The notes under the pieces were generated by a model. The model worked only from the letters and a program-made list of their open reading frames with translations. It was not told where the DNA came from and searched no databases. Below, one piece after another: positions 8,959 to 17,703 of a DNA stretch of 64,000 nt; the stretch's first letter is position 1; every line of letters begins with the position of its first letter. The stretch comes from Comamonas sp009360615 (GTDB lineage: Bacteria > Pseudomonadota > Gammaproteobacteria > Burkholderiales > Burkholderiaceae_C): assembly GCF_035784015.1 (NCBI RefSeq), contig NZ_JALKOW010000002.1; one strand, written 5' to 3'. A program made the translations under genes and the position numbers.

Positions 8959-9792
8959 ATGCTGATGTATCCGCACATTGATCCTGTTGCCGTGCAGATA
9001 GGCCCGCTGGCCGTGCACTGGTATGGCATAACCTATCTCGTGGCCTTTGGTCTGTTCCTGTTCCTGGGCACGCGCCGACTGCACCATCCCCCATTCAAGT
9101 ACATGACGGGCGATCGCGCCTGGGCGCGCAAGGATGTGGAAGACATTCTCTTCCTCGGCGTGCTGGGTGTGGTCGTGGGCGGGCGCATCGGCTACTGCCT
9201 GTTCTACAAGCCGGGCTACTATCTCTCGCATCCGCTGGAGATTCTGGCCGTCTGGCAGGGCGGCATGAGCTTCCATGGCGGTCTGCTGGGCGTCATCGGC
9301 TCCATGATCTGGTTTGCGCGCTCGCGCAAGCGCAACTGGCTCGAAGTGGCGGACTTTGTGGCACCTTGCGTGCCCACAGGGCTGGCGGCCGGCCGCATCG
9401 GCAACTTTATCAACGGCGAGCTCTGGGGGCGTTTTGCCAGTGCAGAGCTGCCTTGGGCGATGGTTTTCCCGCAAAGCGGCTCCATGCTGCCGCGTCATCC
9501 CTCGCAGATTTACCAGTTCCTGATGGAGGGGCTGCTACTGTTCATCATCCTGTGGCTGTACGCGCGCAAGGAGCGCAAGCCCGGCCAGGTCGCGGCGGTC
9601 TTCCTGATCGGCTATGGGGTCTTCCGCTTCATTGCAGAGTACTTCCGCGAGCCCGACGACTTCCTGGGCATTCTGTCGCTGGGCATGAGCATGGGGCAGT
9701 GGCTGTGCCTTCCCATGATCGTGGCCGGTGTGCTCATGTGGGTCTGGTGCGGCAAGCGCCAGGCCTACGCGGTCCAGCGGACCGAGGCCTGA
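8959..9792 (+). CDS. lgt: Phosphatidylglycerol:prolipoprotein diacylglyceryl transferase
   Basis: Inner-membrane enzyme that moves diacylglycerol from phosphatidylglycerol to the lipobox Cys of prolipoproteins. It has 277 residues with about seven membrane segments. The Lgt signature GRIGNFINGELWGR lies near residue 145, HGGLLG near residue 103, and the early conserved HWYGITYL is present. The start at 8959 (MLMYPHID) was chosen because the conserved N-terminus begins there. An in-frame ATG at 8950 is also possible, and no strong ribosome site decides it. A strong terminator follows. Several predicted lipoproteins in this window (sulfatase, 35261 and 61708 genes) would be its substrates. Confidence 0.95.
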   Translation: MLMYPHIDPVAVQIGPLAVHWYGITYLVAFGLFLFLGTRRLHHPPFKYMTGDRAWARKDVEDILFLGVLGVVVGGRIGYCLFYKPGYYLSHPLEILAVWQGGMSFHGGLLGVIGSMIWFARSRKRNWLEVADFVAPCVPTGLAAGRIGNFINGELWGRFASAELPWAMVFPQSGSMLPRHPSQIYQFLMEGLLLFIILWLYARKERKPGQVAAVFLIGYGVFRFIAEYFREPDDFLGILSLGMSMGQWLCLPMIVAGVLMWVWCGKRQAYAVQRTEA

Positions 9793-9806
9793 TTGCCAAC
9801 CCCCGG

Positions 9807-9833
9807 AAAACGCAGACTTCGGTCTGCGTTTTT
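9807..9833 (+). terminator. Rho-independent terminator of lgt
   Basis: A perfect 11-bp stem AAAACGCAGAC / GTCTGCGTTTT with a TTCG loop and a trailing T run lies 14 bp after the lgt stop. Confidence 0.93.
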
Positions 9834-9947
9834 CATGCGGGGGTGTGTGTGGCTGAAAAACTGCACATAATGGCTGAAAGCGTTACTGTAATTGCGGTAT
9901 CTGCTTCTTCAATGAGAGCATGATGGTGCTGGAACAAGGAGATGCAT

Positions 9948-11363
9948 ATGGGCTGGGCAGCCGAATGGATTGAGCAAACCAAGCTGTGGGTGCGTGGTGC
10001 CGAGGGCGAGAAGGGCGACGGCCAGCATCGCCCGCTGGCGCAGCGCCTGGAGGCCACCTTGCGTCGCGGGCAGGAGGCGTTGTCGCCGCGAGAGCTGCGA
10101 CGCTTGCTGCAGGAGATGCAGCAGGTGGCCGATACCGCGCTCAGCGATGTGGAGGGTGGTCGCCATGCGCAGGTGCTGATGGACTGGTATGCCAAGGCCG
10201 ATGCGGCGGTGCGCAAGGACTTCTGGCTGCTGGCGATTGAGAAATTCGGCCCCGATGCCAAGGCTCTGCAGGCGGCGCGCGAGCGCTATGACAAGGCGGG
10301 CAGCGATGTGGAGCGCAGCGAGGCCGAGATGAGTCTGCGCCGTGCCCTGGTGTCGTCGCGCACGCGGCTGCTGCAGCGTTTTGCCCAGCCCAAGGGCGGC
10401 ATGGGCTTTCTGGTCGATATGCGTGCCGAACTGCTGGCCTTGCCCAAGGCGGAGCAGCACTATGTGGCGCTGGATGCGGAGCTGGAGCACCTGTTCTCCA
10501 GCTGGTTCGATGTGGCCTTGCTGGAACTCAAGAGCCTGAACTGGGATTCGCCGGCATCGCTGCTGGAAAAGCTGATCCAGTATGAGGCCGTGCACGATAT
10601 CCGCAGCTGGGCCGATCTGAAGAATCGACTCGACAGCGATCGCCGCTGCTATGGCTTCTTCCACCCGCGCATGCCCAATGTGCCGCTGATCTTTGTGGAG
10701 GTGGCCTTGCTGGACAGGATGGCCGGCAGCATGGCTCCGCTGCTGGACGAGGGGGCAGCGGCCGCCGATCTGGCCAAGGCCAATACTGCCATCTTCTATT
10801 CCATCAGCAACACCCAGACCGGACTCAAAGGCGTGAGCTTCGGCGATTCCCTCATCAAGCATGTGGTGGAGACGCTCACCCAGGAGTTTCCCAAGCTCAA
10901 GCAATTCGCCACGCTTTCACCGATTCCGGGACTGCGCAGCTGGCTGAGCAAGAACGGCGACGCCGCGCTGGCGCAGCTGGACGACAAGCAGAAAGCGGCG
11001 CTGGAGAAAGTCGCCGGAGGCGTGAGTGCCATGCACTTGCTGGCCGCGCTGGACGATCCCGGCTCGCTGCCGGAGAAATCGGTGGTGCGGCAGGCCGCCA
11101 TGTTCTGTGCTGCCCGCTATCTGGGTCGGGAAACTGCCAAGGGCCGCCCGCTGGATGCCGTGGCACGCTTTCACCTTGGCAACGGTGCACGCGTGGAGCG
11201 CCTGAACTGGGCGGCAGACCTGTCGTCCAAGGGGCTCAAGCAATCCATGGGGCTGATGGTCAACTATCTGTACGACCTGAAGCGCCTGGACAAGCACCGC
11301 AGTCTGTTGGCGCAGAGCAAGATTCCCGTTTCCCCGGAGATCGAGTCGCTGTGCAAGGGCTGA
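9948..11363 (+). CDS. Malonyl-CoA decarboxylase
   Basis: Decarboxylates malonyl-CoA to acetyl-CoA. It has 471 residues and fits the MCD family: an N-terminal helical domain (about 1-170) and a C-terminal acetyltransferase-like catalytic domain. The latter includes CYGFFHPRMPNVPLIFVEVAL (19 of these residues are near-invariant), FYSISNTQTGL and the LSPIPG motif. The start at 9948 sits 6 bp after AAGGAG; the ATG at 9942 would touch that site. It is first in a three-gene run with a Bug receptor and malonyl-CoA ligase, which strongly suggests malonate catabolism (the MatA role of rhizobial mat loci). No regulator gene is adjacent. Confidence 0.94.
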   Translation: MGWAAEWIEQTKLWVRGAEGEKGDGQHRPLAQRLEATLRRGQEALSPRELRRLLQEMQQVADTALSDVEGGRHAQVLMDWYAKADAAVRKDFWLLAIEKFGPDAKALQAARERYDKAGSDVERSEAEMSLRRALVSSRTRLLQRFAQPKGGMGFLVDMRAELLALPKAEQHYVALDAELEHLFSSWFDVALLELKSLNWDSPASLLEKLIQYEAVHDIRSWADLKNRLDSDRRCYGFFHPRMPNVPLIFVEVALLDRMAGSMAPLLDEGAAAADLAKANTAIFYSISNTQTGLKGVSFGDSLIKHVVETLTQEFPKLKQFATLSPIPGLRSWLSKNGDAALAQLDDKQKAALEKVAGGVSAMHLLAALDDPGSLPEKSVVRQAAMFCAARYLGRETAKGRPLDAVARFHLGNGARVERLNWAADLSSKGLKQSMGLMVNYLYDLKRLDKHRSLLAQSKIPVSPEIESLCKG

Positions 11364-11476
11364 GCGCATCGCGCCCCGCGCAGCGCACAGCCTGAGCCGG
11401 CTTGTTGCTGCTGCGTCTCCCCATCACAAGCCCGTCTGCAGCGTTGCGCAAGACCGGGTGAGCACAGGAGACATAC

Positions 11477-12493
11477 ATGCGGGATTCTCGGGCAAAGAGC
11501 GTGGGTTGGCAGCGGCGCACGCTGCTTCGGTCGACAGGGCTGCTGCTGGCCGGCGTGTCATCGGGCTGGATGCGAATGGCCGCAGCGTCGGACTGGCCGA
11601 GCAGACCGGTCACCCTGATCGTGCCTTTTCCTGCCGGCGGTGGCACCGACACCTTTGCCAGGCCCTTCTCCGCGCAGTTCGCCAGGACCTCGGGCAAGAC
11701 CCTGGTGATCGACAACCGCGGTGGCGCGGGTGGCACGCTGGGCGCCAGCATTGCGGCCAAGTCCGCCGCAGACGGCTACAACTTCTTCATGGGCGGCACC
11801 CATCACGTGATTGCGCCCTCGGTCTATCCCAAGCTCGATTACGACCTGGAGCGCGACTTCATCCCGCTGGCGCTGCTGGCCAGCGTGCCGCAAGTCGTGG
11901 TGGTCAATCCCAAGAAGGTCACGCATGCCACCTTGCAGGCGCTGCTGCAGGACCTCCGCGCCAACCCCGGCAAATACAACTACGCCTCGGCGGGGCCGGG
12001 TTCCTCGCACCATCTGGCGGGCGAGTTGTTCAAGCTGCAGACCAAGACCCAGATCACCCATATTCCCTACAAGGGCGCGGGACCGGCGCTTCAGGATCTG
12101 ATCGCCGGCAATGTGGACATGCTGTTCGACGGGCTGGGTTCATCGGCCCAGCATATCAAGGGTGGGCGCATCAAGGCGCTGATGGTGGCCGGAGCGAAGC
12201 GCAACCCGGCCTTTCCCGATGTGCCTTGCGCGGCCGAGTGCGGACTGCCGGACTTCACCGTCACCACCTGGTATGGGCTGTGGGCTCCGAAGGGAACGCC
12301 TGCCGCCGTGCAGCAGCAGATGCTGGACGAGGTGCGCAAGATTGGTGCTGCCGACGAGATCAAGGCGGCCTGGGCCAAGAATGGTGCCGACTACGGGCAA
12401 CTGAGCCAGCAGCAGTTTGCCAGTATGGTGCAAAGCGAGATCCAGCGCTGGGCCCATGTGGTCAAGGCGGCCAATGTGAAGATCGATTCCTGA
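11477..12493 (+). CDS. Bug/TctC-family receptor, probable malonate uptake component
   Basis: Periplasmic TTT-type solute receptor of 338 residues. The N-terminus has a twin-arginine-like start (WQRRTLLRS) before a hydrophobic segment, then the family motif RPVTLIVPFPAGGGTD, DNRGGAGG and HIPYKGAGPA. It lies between malonyl-CoA decarboxylase and malonyl-CoA ligase, so malonate or a related dicarboxylate is the likely ligand. That is inference from context. No TctA/TctB membrane genes accompany it, so the transporter it feeds must be encoded elsewhere. Confidence 0.92.
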   Translation: MRDSRAKSVGWQRRTLLRSTGLLLAGVSSGWMRMAAASDWPSRPVTLIVPFPAGGGTDTFARPFSAQFARTSGKTLVIDNRGGAGGTLGASIAAKSAADGYNFFMGGTHHVIAPSVYPKLDYDLERDFIPLALLASVPQVVVVNPKKVTHATLQALLQDLRANPGKYNYASAGPGSSHHLAGELFKLQTKTQITHIPYKGAGPALQDLIAGNVDMLFDGLGSSAQHIKGGRIKALMVAGAKRNPAFPDVPCAAECGLPDFTVTTWYGLWAPKGTPAAVQQQMLDEVRKIGAADEIKAAWAKNGADYGQLSQQQFASMVQSEIQRWAHVVKAANVKIDS

Positions 12494-12612
12494 GTCTGCC
12501 GCCATACGGGGCTCCCTTTCTGCGAGCGCGTATTCAAGGCCTGCTTTCGCCAGGCAGGCCGGGGCCGGGCCTATGATGGCCCGGACCTTTTGCATTCACC
12601 GACAGCATCACG

Positions 12613-14175
12613 ATGACCGACATGCCTCAAGCCAATCTTTACAGCGCGCTGCGCGCTGCGTTTCCCGCCGATCTGACGAAAAATGCCGTGGAGGCGATCG
12701 AACCCGATGGCTCCAGCCTCTACTACACCTGGGCCGATCTTGAGTGCGGCAGTGCACGCATGGCCAATCTGCTGGCCTCGCTGGATCTGCCCGAGGGCAG
12801 CCGCATCGCGGTACAGGTGGAAAAATCGGTCGAAGCCTTGATGCTCTACCTGGCCACGCTGCGCAGCGGCCATGTGTTCCTGCCGCTGAATACGGCCTAC
12901 CAGAGCGCAGAGATGGAGTACTTCATCACCAATGCCGAGCCGGCCGTGGTGGTCTGCTCCCCGGGCAGTTTCGGCTGGGTGTCCAAGATTGCGTTCAACC
13001 ACGGCGTGGATCATGTCTACACCCTGGGCACCGATCGCACGGGCAGCCTGCTGGAGCGTGCGGCCCACCACGGCGACGAGCACCGGGTCGTGCCGCGCAG
13101 AGCCGATGATCTGGCAGCGATTCTCTACACCAGCGGAACCACGGGACGCAGCAAGGGTGCCATGCTCAGCCATGGCAATCTGCTCAGTAATGCGGCCGTG
13201 CTCAAGGTCTACTGGGGCTGGCAGGAAGGCGATGTGCTGATCCACGCACTGCCCATCTTCCATGTGCATGGCCTGTTTGTGGCCATTCACGGGGCCTTGC
13301 TCAACGGCAGTCCCATGATCTGGTTTGCCCGCTTCGAAGCCGAAGCCGTCATGGCGCGCTTCAAGGATGCCACCGTCTTCATGGGGGTGCCCACCCTGTA
13401 TGTGCGCATGCTGGCCGATGCCAGGCTGGATCGCGACACGGCCGCGCACATGCGCCTGTTCATCTCGGGCTCCGCCCCCATGCTGATCGAGACCTTCCGT
13501 GCCTGGAAGACGCGTACCGGCCACACCATTGTGGAGCGATACGGCATGAGCGAGACCATCATGCTGACCTCCAATCCATACGGGCCCGATGCGCGCTACG
13601 GCAACCAGGCCGAGCGTCGCGGTGCCACCGTAGGCTTTCCCCTGCCGGGTGTGGGCGTGCGCATTCACGGCGACGACGGCAAGGCCCTGCCAGCAGGCGA
13701 GATCGGAAATATCGAGGTCCAGGGGCCCAATGTCTTCAAGGGCTACTGGCGCATGCCGGAGAAGACTGCCGAGGAGTTCACGGCCGATGGCTGGTTCAAG
13801 ACCGGCGATGTCGGCATGCAGGATGCGCGCGGTTATTTCAGCATTGTCGGGCGCAGCAAGGACTTGATCATCTCGGGAGGCTACAACGTCTATCCGGCCG
13901 AGGTGGAGGGCTTCATCAACGATCTTGCAGGTGTGGACGAAAGCGCCCTGGTGGGCGTGCCGCACCCGGACTTTGGCGAAGTGGGCGTTGCCGTCATCGT
14001 CGCGCGCAAGGGGGCGCAGCTGGATGGCCAGAAGATTCTGGAGTCGCTCAAGTCCAGACTGGCCCATTTCAAGGTGCCCAAGCGCTGCTATGTGGTGGAC
14101 AGCCTGCCACGCAACGCCATGGGAAAGGTCCAGAAGAAGCTGCTGCGCGACCAGTATCGGCAAGAGTTCTCCTGA
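12613..14175 (+). CDS. matB: Malonyl-CoA synthetase (AMP-forming acyl-CoA ligase)
   Basis: Activates malonate with ATP and CoA to malonyl-CoA, which the upstream decarboxylase then turns to acetyl-CoA. It has 520 residues with the ANL-superfamily layout. The P-loop-like motif YTSGTTGRSKG is near residue 172, the A5-type motif ERYGMSET near residue 305, GWFKTGDVG near residue 395, and the C-terminal catalytic Lys lies in RNAMGKVQKKLL. The overall pattern, including HVHGLFVA and GVPTLYVRML, matches MatB. It is the last gene of the malonate run. The substrate call rests on both sequence and neighbours. Confidence 0.93.
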   Translation: MTDMPQANLYSALRAAFPADLTKNAVEAIEPDGSSLYYTWADLECGSARMANLLASLDLPEGSRIAVQVEKSVEALMLYLATLRSGHVFLPLNTAYQSAEMEYFITNAEPAVVVCSPGSFGWVSKIAFNHGVDHVYTLGTDRTGSLLERAAHHGDEHRVVPRRADDLAAILYTSGTTGRSKGAMLSHGNLLSNAAVLKVYWGWQEGDVLIHALPIFHVHGLFVAIHGALLNGSPMIWFARFEAEAVMARFKDATVFMGVPTLYVRMLADARLDRDTAAHMRLFISGSAPMLIETFRAWKTRTGHTIVERYGMSETIMLTSNPYGPDARYGNQAERRGATVGFPLPGVGVRIHGDDGKALPAGEIGNIEVQGPNVFKGYWRMPEKTAEEFTADGWFKTGDVGMQDARGYFSIVGRSKDLIISGGYNVYPAEVEGFINDLAGVDESALVGVPHPDFGEVGVAVIVARKGAQLDGQKILESLKSRLAHFKVPKRCYVVDSLPRNAMGKVQKKLLRDQYRQEFS

Positions 14176-14452
14176 ACCCGGCCTCAGCCAGTGTCCCTCC
14201 CGGCGGCTCCGGCCGGGCGTCAGGCGTTGGTTTTTGGCTGCACCATTGGCTATATTTCAGGCGCTTGTCTTTTGACTTGACTCCTGAAAAGTGAGCTGCT
14301 TTCGCAGTCGGGCAGGCAAATTCAGTATTGAATCGGCCTGAAAATAAAGCAGCTTGTGCGCAAGCCACTTTAAATTTGGGAGTGAAAAACGGCCGCCTCC
14401 GTGCGGCCTGCCTCACTGCATATCAGAGGCTCCGGGCAAGGCGCCGTCCTCT
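14176..14452. other. Intergenic stretch between convergent matB and uspA genes
   Basis: About 280 bp without a convincing gene. It contains a GC-rich hairpin (CCCGGC / GCCGGG type) near 14197-14217 without a T tract. It also contains an AT-richer part (about 14225-14345) with weak likeness to the AGCTAT/CAAGCG repeats described elsewhere in the window. Confidence 0.5.
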
Positions 14453-14475
14453 CAAGGCAAAGCCGCGAGGCGGCT
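14453..14475 (-). terminator. Possible terminator of uspA
   Basis: Stem AGCCGC / GCGGCT with a GAG-type loop lies just downstream of the uspA stop on the minus strand, followed by TTGCCTTG. The T tract is interrupted, so this is a weak call. Confidence 0.4.
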
Positions 14476-14488
14476 CAGGCGAAGTCCA

Positions 14489-14932
14489 TCAGCGCAGCAC
14501 CAGCACGGGCACCGGCGAGTGCGTCAGCACATGCTGGGTTTCGCTGCCCAGCAGCAGACGCTGCAGTCCCTTGCGGCCATGCGATGCCATGACGATCAAG
14601 TCGCAGTCGTGCTTCTTGGCCGCTTCCACAATGGATTCGGCCACCAGGTCGGAGTGAGCGATTTCGGTGGTGACACTGACCTTGCGCTCATGGCCGAAGG
14701 CTTTGACGCCGTTCAGCAGGGTCTGGGCCTGGCTGGTCCACTGCTCTTCGATGCGCTTGGCTTCCTTGATGTCCAGCAAATCGCTGCCTTCCAGATAGCT
14801 GCGCGGATAGTGCGACACAACCTTGAGCGCAATCACGCTGGCGCCGCACAAGGCAGCCAGATCCAGGCCTGCATGGACAGCCTTATCCGAGAGTTCAGTG
14901 CCATCAGTAGCAATCAAAATGCGGTTGTACAT
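14489..14932 (-). CDS. Universal stress protein, UspA family
   Basis: Cytoplasmic UspA-type protein of 147 residues. It has an N-terminal strand YNRILIATDGTELSD and the ATP-binding motif G-2x-G-9x-G-S/T in SHGRKGLQRLLLGSETQ near residues 117-133, so it is likely the ATP-binding type. An AAGGAG site precedes the ATG at 14932. It diverges from ccoI. An FNR-type box at 14996-15009 is centred about 70 bp upstream of the ATG, which would place a class II FNR start about 29 nt before the coding sequence. Such proteins are commonly induced on oxygen limitation by ANR/FNR; that role here is inferred. Confidence 0.94.
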   Translation of the reverse strand: MYNRILIATDGTELSDKAVHAGLDLAALCGASVIALKVVSHYPRSYLEGSDLLDIKEAKRIEEQWTSQAQTLLNGVKAFGHERKVSVTTEIAHSDLVAESIVEAAKKHDCDLIVMASHGRKGLQRLLLGSETQHVLTHSPVPVLVLR

Positions 14933-14995
14933 AGCTTTCTCCTTCAGGTTGTATGCGTTGTGGATACAAGCATAGGTCGATTGGGCAGTTAACGG

Positions 14996-15009
14996 TTGAT
15001 TAATGTCAA
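14996..15009. promoter_or_regulatory. FNR/ANR-type box between uspA and ccoI
   Basis: TTGAT-TAAT-GTCAA matches the consensus TTGAT-N4-ATCAA at nine of ten positions. It lies in the divergent promoter region of uspA and ccoI. Spacing suits class II activation of uspA best; ccoI would then have almost no leader if its start is at 15044. Confidence 0.75.
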
Positions 15010-15043
15010 GGTGGGTATCATCTGTCGTCGTTACGCTTGAAAC

Positions 15044-17503
15044 ATGTCCCCACACACTACTGTCCAGTCCTCCGCGGCAGAGCGTGCTGTTGCTGACACC
15101 GGTTTCCTGAACTCGTCCCAGATGCACAGCCATCTGCTGGACGATCCGCAAGAATGGAGCTCGTTTGGCCGTCCCGCAGGCCAGGGCTCCAAGGCTCCAA
15201 TTTCCGAGAACGCGACCGAATCCCCGGTGTGGGATTCCTTTGTGGTTTTGGAAGGCATGCACTGTGCTGCATGTGCGCTGACCATCGAGGAGGCGTTGCG
15301 AGCCGTCCCGGGAGTGCAGGCCGCCGAAGTCAGTGCCGCAACGCGTCGAGCCCGCGTCGAATGGCGTCCTGCCCAGGTGCTTCCATCGCAATGGATGGAC
15401 GCCATCTCGCGTGCCGGCTATCGGGCCTTGCCCGCGCGCGATGCGTTTGCGCGCGAGCTGCGCCAGGCCGAGACGCGCCGTGCCCTGTGGCGCTGGCTGG
15501 TGGCCGGCCTGTGCATGATGCAGGTGATGATGTATGCATGGCCTGCCTACACGGCGCGTCCCGGCGATCTGTCGCTGGAGATGGAGACCTTGCTGCGCTG
15601 GGCCTCCTGGGTGATTTCTCTGCCCGTGGTGCTGTTTTGCTGCGGCCCCTTCTTCAAGAGCGCGCTCAAGGACATCAGCCAGCGCCGCGTGAGCATGGAT
15701 CTGCCCGTGGCCATAGGCATGCTGATCACCTTCGTCATCAGCACGCTGGGCACTTTTGATCCCTCCGGTCCCTTTGGTCAGGAAGTCTTCTTCGACTCGC
15801 TGACCATGTTCGTCTTTTTCCTGCTCACGGGGCGCTGGCTGGAGCTGCGCCTGCGTGACCGCACGGCCGGTGCATTGGAAGCCGTGATGAACCGGCTGCC
15901 GGATTCGGTGCTGCGTCAGCAGCCTGACTCGGGCGAGTTCGAGCGTGTGGCCACACGTCGACTGTGCGCGGGCGATGTGGTGCGTGTGCTCACGGGCGAG
16001 GCTTTTCCCGCAGACGGCCGGATCCTGCGCGGTACCACCCATGCCGATGAGGCTCTTCTGACCGGCGAGTCCACTCCTGTTCTGCGTGCACAGGGCGATG
16101 CAGTCACCGCCGGCAGCTACAACCTGGACAGTGTGGTCGATGTGCGCGTGGACAGCGTGGGGGAGGGCACCCGCTTTGCACAGATCGTGAATCTGATGGA
16201 AAGCGCTTCGCTGCAAAAGCCCACTCTGGCCCAGCTGGCCGACAGGGTGGCTCGTCCTTTCCTTGTCGTGGTGCTGCTGGCGGCGCTGGCTGCGGCCATC
16301 TGGTGGTGGCCTGTCGACCCGGGCAAGGCCATGATGGTGGCCGTGGCCGTGCTCATCGTCACCTGCCCCTGCGCGCTCTCACTGGCCACGCCCGTGGCCA
16401 TGCTGACGGCGGCTGGCACCCTGGCGCGCAGCGGCGTGCTGGTGCGCAATCTGCAGGGGCTGGAGGCGCTGGCCGCGGTGGATACGCTGGTGTTCGACAA
16501 GACCGGCACGCTGACGCGCGATGGTCTGGTGCTGCGCGCACTGACTCCCGCTGAAGGTCAAAACACGGATGAGCTGCTGGCGCTGGCCGCCTTGCTGGCG
16601 CGTCAGTCCATGCATCCCGCTTCCAGGGCCCTGGCGCAGGCGGCCGAGGTGGTCGAACTGCCTGCCAGTGCATGGCTGCTGGACTCCGTCCAGGAAGTTG
16701 CCGGCAGCGGCCTCGATGTCTGGGTGCAGGCGCGCAGCAATACCGCTGTGCGCCGCCATCTTCGTCTGGGCTCGGCCGCGCATTGCGGCGTGCGCGAGCT
16801 GGCACCGCATGAGCCGGGTCAGAGCGTGATGCTGGCGGAGGAATCGCAAGCTGGCTGGCAGCCCCTGGCGCAGTTCCATCTGAGCGAGGACGTGCGTCCC
16901 GAAGCGGCCCAGGTCATTGCCGATCTCGGGCGCCATGGCGTCAGCGTGCAACTGCTCTCGGGAGACCGCTCGGCAGCGGTGCAGACGGTGGCCGCCAGGC
17001 TGGGTATCGAGACTGCGCGGGGGGACTGCCAGCCGCAGGACAAGCTGGCCGCCCTGCAGGCCGCACAGGCGGCAGGCCACACCGTCGCCATGGTTGGCGA
17101 CGGCCTGAATGACGGGCCAGTTTTAGCCGGAGCGCATGTCTCTTTTGCGTTTGGCAATGCAGTGCCGCTGGCACAATCGCGAGCAGACTTCGTGGTACTG
17201 GGAGACAGCCTGGAGTTAGTGCTGCAAAGCCTGTTGCTGGCCCGACGGACCTTGTCCGTGGTGCGCCAGAACCTGAGCTGGGCAGCAGCCTATAACGCGA
17301 TCTCTATTCCTCTGGCCCTGATGGGCTGGATGCCTGCCTGGCTGGCAGGGCTCGGCATGGCGCTGAGCTCCTTGCTGGTCGTCGCCAACGCAGCCCGTCT
17401 TGCACGTGCGTTGCCGCTGCAGGTTGCTGATAGCAACGCGTCCGCCTCTGCGCATCTTGCGCCGCGAGGCACCGTCATGCCACTGATTCAAGGAGGCCGT
17501 TGA
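15044..17503 (+). CDS. ccoI: Copper-transporting P1B-type ATPase for cbb3 oxidase assembly
   Basis: Inner-membrane copper pump (CcoI/FixI type) that supplies copper for maturation of the cbb3 oxidase. It has 819 residues. A roughly 70-residue leader precedes a metal-binding domain with GMHCAAC. Eight membrane segments follow, with the metal motif CPC in VTCPCALSLATPVAML, the phosphorylation motif DKTGTLT, and the hinge GDGLNDGP. Its last base overlaps the ccoS start and the ccoNOQP genes follow, which fixes the assignment as CcoI rather than a detoxifying CopA. The start at 15044 is uncertain; an ATG at 15122 is also in frame, and neither has a strong ribosome site. Confidence 0.93.
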   Translation: MSPHTTVQSSAAERAVADTGFLNSSQMHSHLLDDPQEWSSFGRPAGQGSKAPISENATESPVWDSFVVLEGMHCAACALTIEEALRAVPGVQAAEVSAATRRARVEWRPAQVLPSQWMDAISRAGYRALPARDAFARELRQAETRRALWRWLVAGLCMMQVMMYAWPAYTARPGDLSLEMETLLRWASWVISLPVVLFCCGPFFKSALKDISQRRVSMDLPVAIGMLITFVISTLGTFDPSGPFGQEVFFDSLTMFVFFLLTGRWLELRLRDRTAGALEAVMNRLPDSVLRQQPDSGEFERVATRRLCAGDVVRVLTGEAFPADGRILRGTTHADEALLTGESTPVLRAQGDAVTAGSYNLDSVVDVRVDSVGEGTRFAQIVNLMESASLQKPTLAQLADRVARPFLVVVLLAALAAAIWWWPVDPGKAMMVAVAVLIVTCPCALSLATPVAMLTAAGTLARSGVLVRNLQGLEALAAVDTLVFDKTGTLTRDGLVLRALTPAEGQNTDELLALAALLARQSMHPASRALAQAAEVVELPASAWLLDSVQEVAGSGLDVWVQARSNTAVRRHLRLGSAAHCGVRELAPHEPGQSVMLAEESQAGWQPLAQFHLSEDVRPEAAQVIADLGRHGVSVQLLSGDRSAAVQTVAARLGIETARGDCQPQDKLAALQAAQAAGHTVAMVGDGLNDGPVLAGAHVSFAFGNAVPLAQSRADFVVLGDSLELVLQSLLLARRTLSVVRQNLSWAAAYNAISIPLALMGWMPAWLAGLGMALSSLLVVANAARLARALPLQVADSNASASAHLAPRGTVMPLIQGGR

Positions 17504-17640
17504 TGGACATTCTGTATGTGCTTATTCCGCTGTCGGTAGTTCTGGTCATGGCCATTGTGGCCGCCCTGTGGTGGGCCGTTTACCGGGGGCAGTTCGAGAG
17601 CGTGGAACAGGAAGGCGAGCGCATTCTTCGCGACGATTGA
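17503..17640 (+). CDS. ccoS: Cbb3-type oxidase assembly protein CcoS
   Basis: 45-residue single-span membrane protein needed for cofactor insertion into the cbb3 oxidase in other bacteria. It has an N-terminal hydrophobic helix (ILYVLIPLSVVLVMAIVAAL) and then the typical short tail with GQFESVEQEGERIL. The start ATG overlaps the ccoI stop (TGATG) and AAGGAGG lies just upstream. The FNR-type box for ccoN overlaps its stop codon. Confidence 0.93.
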   Translation: MDILYVLIPLSVVLVMAIVAALWWAVYRGQFESVEQEGERILRDD

Positions 17641-17650
17641 TGTGGCTCAA
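17637..17650. promoter_or_regulatory. FNR/ANR-type box upstream of ccoN
   Basis: TTGAT-GTGG-CTCAA matches TTGAT-N4-ATCAA at nine of ten positions. Its centre lies about 60 bp before the ccoN ATG, which predicts a class II start about 19 nt upstream of the gene. It overlaps the end of ccoS. Confidence 0.72.
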
Positions 17651-17703
17651 CGAGCCCAATGAGAAACCAGTGAACACTTTGCAAGAAATCTAAGAGGTGC
17701 CCG

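Noticed and set aside
12571..14163. Long minus-strand frame opposite matB
   Set aside because: Antisense shadow; no motifs and no ribosome site.
14933..16216. Upstream extension in frame with uspA, giving an apparent 575-residue protein
   Set aside because: The extension is antisense to ccoI and lacks family likeness; uspA has its own AAGGAG and a normal length from 14932.
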